The notes under the pieces are model-generated. The model saw only the letters and a program-made list of their open reading frames with translations. It did no database searches and was not told the origin of the DNA. The translations under genes and the position numbers were made by a program. From an uncultured Pelagibacteraceae bacterium (lineage in GTDB: Bacteria; Pseudomonadota; Alphaproteobacteria; Pelagibacterales; Pelagibacteraceae), in assembly GCA_902560015.1 (NCBI GenBank), contig CACEKA010000012.1, forward strand, positions 1 to 32,514: DNA of 32,514 nt, read 5' to 3'. Below are positions 23,850 to 32,426 of the stretch, one piece after another (the stretch's first letter is position 1; the number at the start of each line of letters is the position of its first letter).

Positions 23850-24308
23850 TTAATTTCTTGCTAAGTTTTTACTGTTTAATTTACCCAACTCAATTACTTG
23901 AGGATTCTGCGCTGTGTGAGGATGATCACTTCCAGAATAAATTTTTAATTTAGTTAATTGCTTTCTACCCAATACCCCGCCAGGAAGCATTCTTTTCACA
24001 GCAAGCTTTAAAGTTTCACCGGGTTTTTTTTCATGTAATTTTTCAGGTGTTGTTTCTTTAATTCCTCCAGGGTGACCAGTGTGTCTATAATAAATTTTAT
24101 CTTGAAATTTTTTTCCTGTAAATTTTGCTTGATCAATATTTTTAACTACAACAAAATCACCATGATCCATATGAGGTGTATAAGTGGTTTTATTTTTTCC
24201 TCTAATGATTTTAGAAATTACAGTTGCTAGTCTTCCAACTACAGCATTTGTAGCATCTATTTCATACCATGATGATATTACTTGGTCTTTTTTTACGAAT
24301 TTTGTCAT
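23850..24308 (-). CDS. rplM: 50S ribosomal protein L13
   Basis: Early-assembly large-subunit protein. Motifs: 'SSWYEIDATNAVVGRLATVISKIIRGKNKTTYTPHMDHGDFVVV', 'DKIYYRHTGHPGGIK', 'AVKRMLPGGVLGRKQLTKLKIYSGSDHPHTAQNPQ'. The frame is open back to an ATG at 24365, but family members start just before the W-Y-(E/V)-x-D-A segment. The ATG at 24308 (MTKFVKKDQVISSWYEID, 152 aa) is therefore preferred, and the extra 19 residues would be unlike any L13 I know. It is first in the minus-strand operon, divergent from metY; its promoter must lie in 24309-24390. Confidence 0.95.
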   Translation of the reverse strand: MTKFVKKDQVISSWYEIDATNAVVGRLATVISKIIRGKNKTTYTPHMDHGDFVVVKNIDQAKFTGKKFQDKIYYRHTGHPGGIKETTPEKLHEKKPGETLKLAVKRMLPGGVLGRKQLTKLKIYSGSDHPHTAQNPQVIELGKLNSKNLARN

Positions 24309-24389
24309 TGTGCCAGGATTAATACTATTATTAATTACAAAGTCAATTTGATATTTATCTTGCAATATATGGTTTATCTGGTAAAAAAG

Positions 24390-24437
24390 TATTGCCGATT
24401 TGATCCTATTGCGGGCGTAAAACTGCTAAACAGGAAT
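24390..24437 (+). promoter_or_regulatory. SAM-II riboswitch aptamer (first of a tandem pair)
   Basis: The core follows the SAM-II (metA-motif) order: GATTTG after the 5' P1 strand, ATTGC before the 3' P1 strand, then GTAAAA and GCTAAA. P1 is TGCC/GGCG (24393-24396 with 24414-24417, one G-U). The pseudoknot P2 is TCCT (24404-24407) with AGGA (24432-24435). SAM-II binds S-adenosylmethionine through this H-type pseudoknot. No T-run terminator follows, in contrast to published tandem arrangements. Confidence 0.8.
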
Positions 24438-24455
24438 ATTCATAACATTATCGGC

Positions 24456-24510
24456 AGGCATTTGAACTGTATTGTGCGCCTTACATTAAGTTAAAGCACT
24501 AAAAAAGGAG
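24456..24510 (+). promoter_or_regulatory. SAM-V riboswitch overlapping the metY ribosome-binding site
   Basis: P1 is AGGC (24456-24459) with GCCT (24478-24481). The loop reads ATTTGAAC...ATTG. Pseudoknot P2 is GTGC (24474-24477) with GCAC (24496-24499), followed by TAAAAA and the Shine-Dalgarno AGGAG (24506-24510) 4 nt before the ATG. This is the SAM-V pattern known upstream of Pelagibacter metY; SAM binding should stabilise P2 and block ribosome access. Confidence 0.87.
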
Positions 24511-24514
24511 TAAA

Positions 24515-25843
24515 ATGAGTACAAAAAGAAATAATCCTGAAACAATAGCGATACATGGTGGTGACTATAGAAGTGACCCCTCAACTAACGCTGTAGCTGT
24601 TCCCATTTATAGAACTACATCCTATCAATTCGATAGTACTGAGCATGCAGCAAACCTGTTTGCACTAAAAGAATTTGGTAACATTTACACCAGAATCATG
24701 AATCCAACTAACGATGTTCTTGAAAAAAGACTTGCTGCACTAGATGGTGGTTTAGCTTGTTTGACAGTTTCATCAGGACAAACTGCTTCGACTTTTGCAA
24801 TTTTAAACGTAGCTCAAGCAGGTGATAATATTGTAAGTTCAACAGATCTTTATGGTGGAACAGTATCTTTATTTACACATACATTAAGTAAACTTGGTAT
24901 TGAAGTTAGATATGCTGATCCTTCAGATCCAAAGAACTTTGAAAAAGTTATTGATGAAAAAACAAGAGCTTTTTATGGTGAAACTTTACCAAATCCATAT
25001 TTGAGAGTTTTCCCTATTAAAGAAGTGGCAGATATCGGTAAAAAATACAATATACCATTAATTGTTGATAACACAGCAGCTCCTGTTATTTGTAAACCAC
25101 TTGAACATGGAGCAGCCGTAGTTGTTTATTCACTGACAAAGTATATAGCTGGACACGGAACAGTTGTTGGTGGAGCTTTAGTTGATGGTGGTAACTTTGA
25201 TTGGACATCAGATCCAAAAAGACAGCCATTATTTAATGAACCAGATGCAAGTTATGGTGGTGTAATATGGGGAAAAGCAGTACCTGAATTAACAGGTGCA
25301 AATGTTTCTTATGCAGTAAGAGCTAGAGTAACATTATTAAGAGATTTAGGATCTGCCCTATCACCAGATAATGCTTTTGGTGTAATCCAAGGTTTGGAAA
25401 CAGTTGCATTAAGAATGAAACAGCATTGTGAAAATGCCTCAAAAGTTGTTGATTATTTGAAAAAACATAAGGCTATATCTAAGGTTATCTATGCAACAGA
25501 ACATAATGATGAAATTTCTAGTAGAGCAAAGAAATATCTTAAAAATGGCAATGGTGCTTTAGTCGGTATTGAATTATCTGGTGGTATTGAAGCGGGTAAG
25601 AAATTTATCGAGGCTTTAAAAATGTTTTATCATGTAGCTAATATAGGTGACGCAAGAAGCTTAGCAATTCATCCGGCAACCACTACTCATAGTCAATTAA
25701 CTGAAGATGAACTTACTTCAGCTGGGGTCACACCTGGATATGTTAGATTGTGCATTGGGTTAGAGCATATTGAGGACATTATTGATGATTTGGATCAAGC
25801 CTTAGATAAATCATCCAAAGGTAACTTAAAAGCTGTAAGCTAA
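24515..25843 (+). CDS. metY: O-acetylhomoserine sulfhydrylase (MetY type)
   Basis: PLP enzyme of the Cys/Met metabolism family that makes homocysteine (or methionine from methanethiol) from O-acetylhomoserine. 'ETIAIHGGDYRSDPSTNAVAVPIYRTTSYQFDSTEHAANLF', the 'YTRIMNPTNDVLEKRLAALDGG' stretch, Asp185 (VDNTAAP) and the PLP Lys209 in 'YSLTKYIAGHGT' fit the long (~430 aa) MetY class rather than MetZ/MetB. It is 442 aa. Translation is preceded by a tandem SAM-II/SAM-V riboswitch with a strong Shine-Dalgarno, so expression should fall when SAM is abundant. Codon use is less AT-extreme than in its neighbours, as for a highly expressed gene. Confidence 0.95.
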   Translation: MSTKRNNPETIAIHGGDYRSDPSTNAVAVPIYRTTSYQFDSTEHAANLFALKEFGNIYTRIMNPTNDVLEKRLAALDGGLACLTVSSGQTASTFAILNVAQAGDNIVSSTDLYGGTVSLFTHTLSKLGIEVRYADPSDPKNFEKVIDEKTRAFYGETLPNPYLRVFPIKEVADIGKKYNIPLIVDNTAAPVICKPLEHGAAVVVYSLTKYIAGHGTVVGGALVDGGNFDWTSDPKRQPLFNEPDASYGGVIWGKAVPELTGANVSYAVRARVTLLRDLGSALSPDNAFGVIQGLETVALRMKQHCENASKVVDYLKKHKAISKVIYATEHNDEISSRAKKYLKNGNGALVGIELSGGIEAGKKFIEALKMFYHVANIGDARSLAIHPATTTHSQLTEDELTSAGVTPGYVRLCIGLEHIEDIIDDLDQALDKSSKGNLKAVS

Positions 25844-25872
25844 ACCCTATATATTATGTCAACAAATAGAGA

Positions 25873-26895
25873 CTAATTAATTTTTCTATATTTTGTAATA
25901 TACAAAAAATATAGAGTTGAAAGAATAATTAAAATTGAATTTATCTGGTGTAAAGATGCATATAAAATTTTTACTCCAGATAAAATAGTAAGTACTCCTA
26001 AAACAATCTGTAAAAATAAACTTACTCCTATAATAATAACAGGAATTTTAAATATTTCATTTCGATTTTTGATAGTAAAAAAAAGAATATAAATATAAAT
26101 ACCTACAATTAAGTAAGCTAAATTTCTGTGAATAAATTGAACTATAGAAGGATTATTAAAAACGCTTATGTTTAAAAAATCAATAAATTGACTATCGTCA
26201 GGAAAGTAGGATGAGCCCATCAAAGGCCAAGTGTTGTAAATTTTTCCAGCATCCATTCCAGATACAAAAGCACCTATTATTAATTGTAAAAATAATAAAA
26301 AAAGAAAAAATTTTACTAAATTAATACTAATTGAGTTATATTGAGTTTGAATTTTAGTTAATTTAAGAAATTTCCAAAATACTACAGATAAAATTATAAA
26401 GGCTGTTACTAAGTGTAATGAAAGTCTGTAATGACTAACATCTACTCTATCTATTAAGCCACTCGAAACCATATACCAACCAATAAGCCCTTGAAAACAA
26501 ACTAATAAAAAAATCAATCCATATTTTTTTAAAACCCATAAACCATTTTTAATAGAAAAACATACAAGTGGTATCAATACTGACAATCCAATTAACCTAC
26601 CCAATTGACGATGACCCCACTCCCACCAAAAAATTACCTTAAATTCATTAAGTGTCATATTGTAATTTTGTTCACTAAACTCTGGAATGGTTTTATAAAG
26701 ATCAAAATAATCTATCCATTTATCATTTGTTAGTGGTGGGACAAAACCCACAAACAATTCCCAGGTTGTAATAGATAGACCTGAGTCAGTAAGTCTCGTC
26801 AAACCACCAACTAAAATTATAAGAATAACAAGTCCAATTAAAGAAAGTAACCAGATCTTTAATTGAAGATTTAAATTACTATTCTGACTGTACAT
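25873..26895 (-). CDS. ctaA: Heme A synthase (COX15/CtaA type 2)
   Basis: Inner-membrane enzyme that oxidises heme O to heme A for aa3-type cytochrome oxidase. It is 340 aa with eight hydrophobic helices. The four heme-ligand histidines are visible: 'WWEWGHRQLGRLIG', 'SLHLVTAFIILS', 'IHRNLAYLIVG' and 'LHQINSILI'. The N-terminus 'GGLTRLTDSGLSITTWELFVGFVPPL' is the COX15 signature. Alphaproteobacterial COX15 lacks the Cys pair of Bacillus CtaA, as here. It is convergent with metY (29-nt gap with no obvious terminator) and divergent from the chorismate mutase. Confidence 0.94.
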   Translation of the reverse strand: MYSQNSNLNLQLKIWLLSLIGLVILIILVGGLTRLTDSGLSITTWELFVGFVPPLTNDKWIDYFDLYKTIPEFSEQNYNMTLNEFKVIFWWEWGHRQLGRLIGLSVLIPLVCFSIKNGLWVLKKYGLIFLLVCFQGLIGWYMVSSGLIDRVDVSHYRLSLHLVTAFIILSVVFWKFLKLTKIQTQYNSISINLVKFFLFLLFLQLIIGAFVSGMDAGKIYNTWPLMGSSYFPDDSQFIDFLNISVFNNPSIVQFIHRNLAYLIVGIYIYILFFTIKNRNEIFKIPVIIIGVSLFLQIVLGVLTILSGVKILYASLHQINSILIILSTLYFLYITKYRKIN

Positions 26896-26938
26896 ATATA
26901 GATAAATATAATAATTATTAATTAATCCAATAAATTAA

Positions 26939-27229
26939 ATGTCGCCAAAAAATAAAAAAAAATTAGATGTAATACGTATAAAATTAGATAAGCTTGATAA
27001 TAAACTTCTTGCTCTAATCAAATATCGTACCTCTCTTGTTAAAGAAGTTCTTAAATTAAAAGAATTTAAAAAAGAGATTGTTGATAAAAAAAGGATTAAT
27101 TTCATACTTAATAAAATTAAAGGAAAATCAAAAAAACTTAAGATAGATCCTAGAATAACAAATCGTATTTGGAAAAATATGATCTGGTCTTACATAGATT
27201 ACGAAAGGCGAAATTTTAAAAAGAAATAA
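26939..27229 (+). CDS. Chorismate mutase, AroQ type II
   Basis: A 96-aa all-helical AroQ domain converting chorismate to prephenate for Phe/Tyr synthesis. 'VIRIKLDKLDNKLLALIKYRTSLVKEVLKLKEFK' is the first helix with the catalytic Arg and the downstream Arg/Lys, and 'DKKRINFILNKI' and 'RIWKNMIWSYIDYERRNF' follow the family pattern. It is stand-alone, not fused to prephenate dehydratase or dehydrogenase. Its stop codon directly abuts the stop of the convergent rpmG, leaving no intergenic base. Confidence 0.82.
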   Translation: MSPKNKKKLDVIRIKLDKLDNKLLALIKYRTSLVKEVLKLKEFKKEIVDKKRINFILNKIKGKSKKLKIDPRITNRIWKNMIWSYIDYERRNFKKK

Positions 27230-27421
27230 TTACTTACTGTGTGGTGGAAGTTTTTTTTCCACAAACATTTCGTGTTTTCTAGTATCGGGATTGTATTTTT
27301 TGGCTGAAAGTTTTACTTTTGCTTTTTCACCACCAGCAGGTTTTTTAACATAGTAAAAAAAAGAACTATCAGGTTTAGCTTCAGGCACTAATCTAACTTT
27401 AACGTGTGTTTTTTTTGCCAT
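27230..27421 (-). CDS. rpmG: 50S ribosomal protein L33
   Basis: A 63-aa basic protein starting 'AKKTHVKVRLVPEAKPDSSFFYYVKKPA' and continuing 'KVKLSAKKYNPDTRKHEMFVEKKLPPHSK', the L33 pattern ('KYDP..RKHV.F.E.K'). It has no cysteines, so it is the zinc-independent (C-) form. The start lies 23 nt inside the 3' end of the merR-like gene in another frame, so ribosomes from merR could reinitiate here, though a strongly expressed ribosomal protein would normally need its own promoter. Confidence 0.92.
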   Translation of the reverse strand: MAKKTHVKVRLVPEAKPDSSFFYYVKKPAGGEKAKVKLSAKKYNPDTRKHEMFVEKKLPPHSK

Positions 27422-27800
27422 CTTGTTTTAAATTTTTTAAATTTTTAATAATATTAGAAATTTTGGTTAACTTATTTCTTAAATTATCAGCTTTTATAGA
27501 ATTATTTACCATTTCGTCAAGTTCAAAAGACACATCGCCATTTAGTACTTTTTTTACTCCATTGATAGTCATACCTTGCTCTTTTAACAAAAATTTAACT
27601 TTTTTAAGCAGATTGATAGATTTTTCATCATAGTATCTTCTATTGCCATTAAAAATTTTAGGTTTAATTTGTTTAAATTGAGTTTCCCAGAATCTAATAG
27701 TGTGGGTTGGTAAAACACCTTTTTTATTTGATTTAAGTTTTAAAATTTTAGCAACTTCTCCTATTGTCTTGTAAGCGCTGTCTAATTTATCCATTATCAT
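27399..27800 (-). CDS. MerR-family transcriptional regulator
   Basis: 133 aa with an N-terminal winged helix: 'YKTIGEVAKILKL...LPTHTIRFWETQFKQIKPKIFNGNRRYYDEKSINLLKKVKFLLKEQGMTINGVKKVL', followed by a short coiled-coil tail (~92-133). No effector cysteines are visible. The regulator typically found downstream of ihfA in Alphaproteobacteria has this form; its targets are not established. The start may be the first ATG (27800) or the third codon (27794), both inside the ihfA 3' end (ATGATAATGG). It overlaps rpmG by 23 nt. Confidence 0.87.
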   Translation of the reverse strand: MIMDKLDSAYKTIGEVAKILKLKSNKKGVLPTHTIRFWETQFKQIKPKIFNGNRRYYDEKSINLLKKVKFLLKEQGMTINGVKKVLNGDVSFELDEMVNNSIKADNLRNKLTKISNIIKNLKNLKQDGKKNTR

Positions 27801-28086
27801 TTAGATTAACAAAATCTTTAAATTCTTTTGATGCTTTAAACAGAACAACATCACGACTTGATATAACTTTAGATTCTTTTGTTTTTGGATTTCTTCCAAT
27901 TCTTGATTTTTTTTGTCTTATTGAAAATGTTCCAAATTTAGATAATTTAAGTTTTTTTTCTGATTTAATATTTAAAACAATAGTTGAGAGAAAATCTTCA
28001 ATAAGGTTTTCAGAAATTTGTTTTGAAAATCCAAGTTGCATATAGACTAAATTAACTAAGTCTTTTTTAGTTAAGTTTATTCTCAT
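27787..28086 (-). CDS. ihfA: Integration host factor alpha-type / HU-family DNA-binding protein
   Basis: 99-aa DNABII protein that bends DNA. 'LTKKDLVNLVYMQLGFSKQISENLIEDFLSTIVLNIKSEKKLKLSKFGTFSIRQKKSRIGRNPKTKESKVISSRDVVLFKASKEFKDFV' follows the IhfA plan, with the beta-arm GRNPKT and its intercalating Pro. The context plsX-ihfA-merR supports IHF-alpha over HU. It may participate in nucleoid organisation and, if relevant, site-specific recombination. It overlaps merR by 14 nt and lies 3 nt after plsX. Confidence 0.9.
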   Translation of the reverse strand: MRINLTKKDLVNLVYMQLGFSKQISENLIEDFLSTIVLNIKSEKKLKLSKFGTFSIRQKKSRIGRNPKTKESKVISSRDVVLFKASKEFKDFVNLNDNG

Positions 28087-28089
28087 TAT

Positions 28090-29091
28090 TTAAATATTTT
28101 GTTTTATCTTTTCTATCAAATTACCTTTTACAATTCTATAACAAACATCTAGTGAATTCGAAAAACCAATATAATCAGTACCTCCATGACTCTTAACAAC
28201 AGGCGAGTCTAGACCAATAAAAATTGCTCCATTATATAATCTTGGATCAAGTCTTTTTTTAAATTTATTTAAATTTGATATATTCAAAAGAGATGAGATT
28301 TTACCAATAAGTGTACCTGTCATCGCTGTTTTTAGTTCACTAGTGATAAAATTTGCGGTTCCTTCTGCAGTTTTTAAAGCTACGTTTCCTGTAAAACCAT
28401 CAGATACAATAACATTAACATCACCATCCATTAAATGGTTACCCTCTATATACCCAGCAAAATCATAATTATTAGAATTTTTATCATTAAGAATTTGATA
28501 AGTTTCTTTAATTATTTCATTACCTTTTAATTCTTCTGAACCTATATTTAGTAAACCAACATTTGGTTTATCGTTAGGATATAAAGATGTGTAAAGAGAA
28601 GCCCCCATTATTGAAAAATCTAAAAGATTTTTAGAACTACATTCTATATTTGCACCTAAATCCAAAACAACACTCATACCTTTTTTATTTGGCCATAATG
28701 CTGATAAAGCAGGTTTATCAATATTCTCTATCATTTTAAGATTTAATTTTGAAACAACTAATAAAGCACCAGTATTTCCCGCAGAGACCACAATATCAGC
28801 TTCTTTGTTTTTTACACTTTCAATAGCAAGCCACATGCTTGTATTTTTTCCTCTTTTAGCACCCTCTAATGGGCTATCCGTGCTTTTAACAACGTTCTCA
28901 GTATGTAAAATTTCATAATGATCGTTATCTATTTTCCCTTTAATTAATTCTGAAATCTTATTTTCATCACCAAAAATTTTATAAAAAGAATCATTATTAG
29001 ATTGATGGTTGCGTATTATTCCATCTATTATTTTTTTTGGTGAATTATCACCACCCATTGCATCAACTGCAATTTTAATCATATCTGACAT
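28090..29091 (-). CDS. plsX: Phosphate acyltransferase PlsX
   Basis: Makes acyl-phosphate from acyl-ACP for phospholipid synthesis at the membrane surface. Signatures: 'IAVDAMGGDNSPKKIIDGI', 'SPLEGAKRGKNTSMWLAIESVKNKEADIVVSAGNTGALLVVS', 'DLGANIECSSKNLLDFSIMG', 'VNVIVSDGFTGNVALKTAEG' and 'HGGTDYIGFSNSLDVCYRIVKGN'. It is 333 aa, the usual length. It lies 29 nt after rpmF. fabH, which normally follows plsX in many bacteria, is missing here: ihfA comes after only 3 nt. Confidence 0.95.
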   Translation of the reverse strand: MSDMIKIAVDAMGGDNSPKKIIDGIIRNHQSNNDSFYKIFGDENKISELIKGKIDNDHYEILHTENVVKSTDSPLEGAKRGKNTSMWLAIESVKNKEADIVVSAGNTGALLVVSKLNLKMIENIDKPALSALWPNKKGMSVVLDLGANIECSSKNLLDFSIMGASLYTSLYPNDKPNVGLLNIGSEELKGNEIIKETYQILNDKNSNNYDFAGYIEGNHLMDGDVNVIVSDGFTGNVALKTAEGTANFITSELKTAMTGTLIGKISSLLNISNLNKFKKRLDPRLYNGAIFIGLDSPVVKSHGGTDYIGFSNSLDVCYRIVKGNLIEKIKQNI

Positions 29092-29120
29092 TATAAATAA
29101 TAGTATTGGAGATTACAGTA

Positions 29121-29303
29121 TTATTCTTTTGGGTCTAAAACTTGTCTGCCCTTATACATACCTGTTTTAAGATCAAGATGGTGAGAAAGCCTATATTCTC
29201 CTGACTTTTTATCTTCAACTATATTCTTAGTTGAATATTTCATCGTTTGAGCTCTTCTCATTCCAGTTCTGGAAGGGGTTTGTTTTCGTTTTGGTACAGC
29301 CAT
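29121..29303 (-). CDS. rpmF: 50S ribosomal protein L32
   Basis: 60 aa, beginning '[21 protein letters not shown]' (the invariant L32 start 'AVPKRKTSPSRRGMRRS' type) and ending '[20 protein letters not shown]'. It has no zinc cysteines, as is usual in Alphaproteobacteria. The pairing with plsX is nearly universal. It sits 2 nt after the chaperone gene; the DUF177/YceD gene that often precedes rpmF is absent. Confidence 0.95.
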   Translation of the reverse strand: MAVPKRKQTPSRTGMRRAQTMKYSTKNIVEDKKSGEYRLSHHLDLKTGMYKGRQVLDPKE

Positions 29304-29305
29304 AA

Positions 29306-29773
29306 TTAGGGGTTACTTACACTTTTTAAATAAGAATTCAAAGTTTTTTTTGATAATTTTTCATTAAATTCCTCAAAATAATCAAGCAAATGATCAATAT
29401 TACCAAAATCAATCAAAAAAACTGAAAATTTTTTAAGTTTTTCAGATTTATCAAAACTTTCCCAAAAATGAATTTCTGAAACCATTGAATGAAACAAATT
29501 TATATAATCTTTCATTTTTTTATTAATAGATTGATCTCCGTAACCAATTTCTCTGATACTAAGCTCGAGTTGTCTAAAGTTAAAGTCATAAATTTCTTGA
29601 AGAATAATCTTGTTTTCTTCGTTCTTAAAGTTTTTTAAAAAGAAAGAAAAATGTAGCAAAAATAAGGTTAAACGATCAGAAAAATTATCCTCTCTTGATA
29701 AAGATTTATACAAATCTTTATTTCTAGTGTAATTGATCAAATTGTTATAAATATAAAGATATTTTTCATTCAT
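29306..29773 (-). CDS. Ubiquinol-cytochrome c chaperone family protein (CBP3/UQCC1-like)
   Basis: 155 aa resembling the alphaproteobacterial 'ubiquinol-cytochrome C chaperone' family related to mitochondrial Cbp3. '[22 protein letters not shown]' and especially '[31 protein letters not shown]' match the conserved core 'D.D.SLREMGVGDL.V.K.MK...' as I recall it. It probably helps assemble the cytochrome bc1 complex. In this order's relatives it lies next to bamE (divergent) and DUF177, consistent with the position. Its start codon shares bases with that of bamE (CATG). Confidence 0.75.
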   Translation of the reverse strand: MNEKYLYIYNNLINYTRNKDLYKSLSREDNFSDRLTLFLLHFSFFLKNFKNEENKIILQEIYDFNFRQLELSIREIGYGDQSINKKMKDYINLFHSMVSEIHFWESFDKSEKLKKFSVFLIDFGNIDHLLDYFEEFNEKLSKKTLNSYLKSVSNP

Positions 29774-30257
29774 GATTAAATTATTATATATAATTTTTAT
29801 TTCATTAATAGTTACAAATTGCTCTACTAAAAAAGTAGAAAAACATCATGGTGTACCATTTCTAGAAAAAAAACAATCATCACTTGTTGTAAATGAAACA
29901 AACGTGAATGATATTAAAAAAATTTTAGGAAATCCATCAACTAAAAGTAAATTTGATAACGATGTTTGGATTTATATTGAGAGAAAACAAACTCAATCGC
30001 AACTAAGAAATTTAGGAAAAATGAAAATCTCTAAAAATAATGTACTTGTTTTAGAAATTGATAATTATGGAATACTTAAAAAAAAGGAATTTTACAATAA
30101 AGATGATATGGAAAATATTAAAATAGTAGAAGCAACAACACAAGCTGGATTTAAAAGAAATTCATTCATATATGACTTTATGTCTAGCATGAGACAAAAA
30201 ATTAATGACCCTCTTGGACAGAGGGCCAAAAAACGTAAAGAAATTAGCCAGCGATAA
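29772..30257 (+). CDS. bamE: BamE/SmpA/OmlA outer-membrane lipoprotein
   Basis: 161 aa with a lipoprotein signal ([17 protein letters not shown], Cys17), then the BamE fold: '[48 protein letters not shown]', in which 'N.T..D...ILG.PS....F....W.Y' is the family motif. It is part of the BAM complex that inserts beta-barrel proteins. A C-terminal extension (~120-161) ending in a basic stretch is longer than in E. coli BamE, but such tails occur in Alphaproteobacteria. The 3' end overlaps the convergent hppA by 14 nt. Confidence 0.87.
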   Translation: MIKLLYIIFISLIVTNCSTKKVEKHHGVPFLEKKQSSLVVNETNVNDIKKILGNPSTKSKFDNDVWIYIERKQTQSQLRNLGKMKISKNNVLVLEIDNYGILKKKEFYNKDDMENIKIVEATTQAGFKRNSFIYDFMSSMRQKINDPLGQRAKKRKEISQR

Positions 30258-32349
30258 CAGCTAACAATAGTAATGCCACTATGTTAGTAATTTTGATCAT
30301 CGGGTTAACAGCAGGGCCTGCAGTATCTTTATATGGATCTCCAACAGTATCACCAGTAACAGCAGCTTTATGAGCCTCGGAACCTTTTCCACCATGATTT
30401 CCGTCTTCGATATACTTTTTAGCATTATCCCAAGCGCCACCTCCAGCAGTCATCGAAACAGCAACAAATAATCCTGTGATAATTACTCCTAGCAACATTG
30501 CTCCAACAGCTGCTAATGCAGCTACTTGGCCTCCTATTGATAGAATTATAAAATACAATACTACTGGTGATAAAACTGGCAATAAAGATGGAATTATCAT
30601 CTCTTTAATTGCCGCTACAGTTAATAGATCAACTAATTTAGCATAATCTGGTTTCTGTTTTCTCTTCATAATACCAGGAAACTTTTTAAATTGTCTTCTC
30701 ACTTCAATAACAACAGCGCCGCCTGCTCTTCCAACAGCTTGCATTCCCATAGAGCCAAATAAGTAAGGTAACATTCCTCCAATTAACAAACCAACAACAA
30801 CGTATGGGTTTGATAAGTCAAAAGTTACAACAATACCCTCTAATTTAGAGCCAGCTACGTTTGAAAAATGCTTGATATCTTCAACGTAAGCAGCAAATAA
30901 AACGAGAGCTCCTAAACCAGCTGATCCAATTGCATAACCTTTAGTAACAGCTTTTGTTGTATTACCTACAGCATCAAGGGCATCAGTAGTTTTTCTAACT
31001 TTTTTATCTAAATTAGACATTTCAGCAATTCCACCAGCATTATCAGTAACTGGGCCATAAGCATCTAAAGCAACAACCATACCAGCTAGAGCTAGCATAG
31101 TAGTTACAGCGATTGCAATTCCAAAAAGACCTGCAATTGCATTAGTAGCTAAAATTCCAGCAACAATGATTAAAGCAGGAACAGCAGTTGCTTCCATTGA
31201 AACTGCTAAACCTTGAATAACATTCGTACCATGTCCTGTTGTTGATGAAGCAGCAACAGATTTAACTGGTCTGTAATTTGTACCTGTGTAATATTCGGTA
31301 ATCCAAATTAATAAACCTGTAATAACTAGACCAATTATTCCACAGTAATATAAGCTCATTCCATTAAAGTTTTTACCATTAACATTATATTCAGTTGCAA
31401 AACCTATGACATGGTCAGTAACTGGATACAAAATAACTATTGAAGCAATAGCTGATACAACAAATCCCTTATACAAAGCATTCATAACATTTTTATCTTT
31501 TCCAAGTTTTACAAAGAAAGTTCCTAGAATTGATGTTAAAATACAAGCACCACCAATAGTTAAAGGGTAAATCATCATACTCATGTCACCCTGAAAGAAA
31601 ATAGAGGACAAAACCATAGTTGCTACAATTGTAACGGCATACGTTTCAAATAAGTCAGCAGCCATTCCAGCACAATCACCCACATTATCACCAACATTAT
31701 CTGCAATAACAGCTGGGTTTCTAGGATCATCTTCTGGAATACCAGCTTCAACTTTACCAACTAAATCAGCACCTACATCAGCACCTTTCGTAAATATTCC
31801 ACCTCCAAGTCTAGCAAAAATAGAAATAAGAGAAGCGCCAAAACCTAAGGCAACAAGTGCATTAACTATTTCTCTTTCATCGATATTAAATTTTAATAGG
31901 TAATAATAATAAACTGCTATAGCTAATAAGGCTAAACCAGCAACCAACATACCAGTTACAGCACCTGACTTAAATGCAACAGATAAACCTTGTGCAAGAC
32001 CTTTTCTAGAAGCTTCAGCAGTTCTAACGTTAGCTTCAACAGAAACTAACATTCCAACATAACCTGCTATACCTGATAATGCGGCACCAACTAAATATCC
32101 TAAACCAACCAAAGGACTAAATGCGATACTTACAATCACCAAAACAACTACACCAACTATAGCTATTGTTTTGTATTGTCTTGCTAGATAAGCTTTAGCA
32201 CCGATTTGGATTGCTGATGCAATATCTTGCATTTTAGCATTACCTGCACTTTGATTTAAAATATTTTTTCCAGTAAAAAATCCATAAACTATGGACAATA
32301 AACCAGCTCCGATTGTGTATAATAAAATAGTCTCTACTGTTTCGCTCAT
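30244..32349 (-). CDS. hppA: Membrane proton-pumping pyrophosphatase, K+-independent type
   Basis: 701-aa inner-membrane pump that couples pyrophosphate hydrolysis to H+ export. The PPi-binding motif [11 protein letters not shown] is at residues 191-201, '[19 protein letters not shown]' follows, and the C-terminal acidic region '[19 protein letters not shown]' is intact. About 16 hydrophobic helices. Lys466 in '[11 protein letters not shown]' occupies the A/K position that separates K+-dependent (Ala) from K+-independent (Lys) enzymes, so this is predicted not to need K+. A 12-bp palindrome AACCTTAAGGTT (32353-32364) covers the ribosome-binding region. It follows thiL on the same strand after 77 nt. 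Confidence 0.96.
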   Translation of the reverse strand: MSETVETILLYTIGAGLLSIVYGFFTGKNILNQSAGNAKMQDIASAIQIGAKAYLARQYKTIAIVGVVVLVIVSIAFSPLVGLGYLVGAALSGIAGYVGMLVSVEANVRTAEASRKGLAQGLSVAFKSGAVTGMLVAGLALLAIAVYYYYLLKFNIDEREIVNALVALGFGASLISIFARLGGGIFTKGADVGADLVGKVEAGIPEDDPRNPAVIADNVGDNVGDCAGMAADLFETYAVTIVATMVLSSIFFQGDMSMMIYPLTIGGACILTSILGTFFVKLGKDKNVMNALYKGFVVSAIASIVILYPVTDHVIGFATEYNVNGKNFNGMSLYYCGIIGLVITGLLIWITEYYTGTNYRPVKSVAASSTTGHGTNVIQGLAVSMEATAVPALIIVAGILATNAIAGLFGIAIAVTTMLALAGMVVALDAYGPVTDNAGGIAEMSNLDKKVRKTTDALDAVGNTTKAVTKGYAIGSAGLGALVLFAAYVEDIKHFSNVAGSKLEGIVVTFDLSNPYVVVGLLIGGMLPYLFGSMGMQAVGRAGGAVVIEVRRQFKKFPGIMKRKQKPDYAKLVDLLTVAAIKEMIIPSLLPVLSPVVLYFIILSIGGQVAALAAVGAMLLGVIITGLFVAVSMTAGGGAWDNAKKYIEDGNHGGKGSEAHKAAVTGDTVGDPYKDTAGPAVNPMIKITNIVALLLLAVIAG

Positions 32350-32426
32350 ATAAACCTTAAGGTTGTTGGTTGTTAAATTTTAAGCCCGGACAATACAAAA
32401 AAAGCTAAAAAAGACAATAATTAACT

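Noticed and set aside
24309..24365. Longer rplM start adding 19 residues
   Set aside because: The extension is unlike L13 N-termini, and the ATG at 24308 gives the normal family start.
24282..24494. 70-aa plus-strand frame upstream of metY
   Set aside because: It runs across the tandem riboswitch and the rplM start; the RNA structure explains the conservation and no protein family is recognisable.
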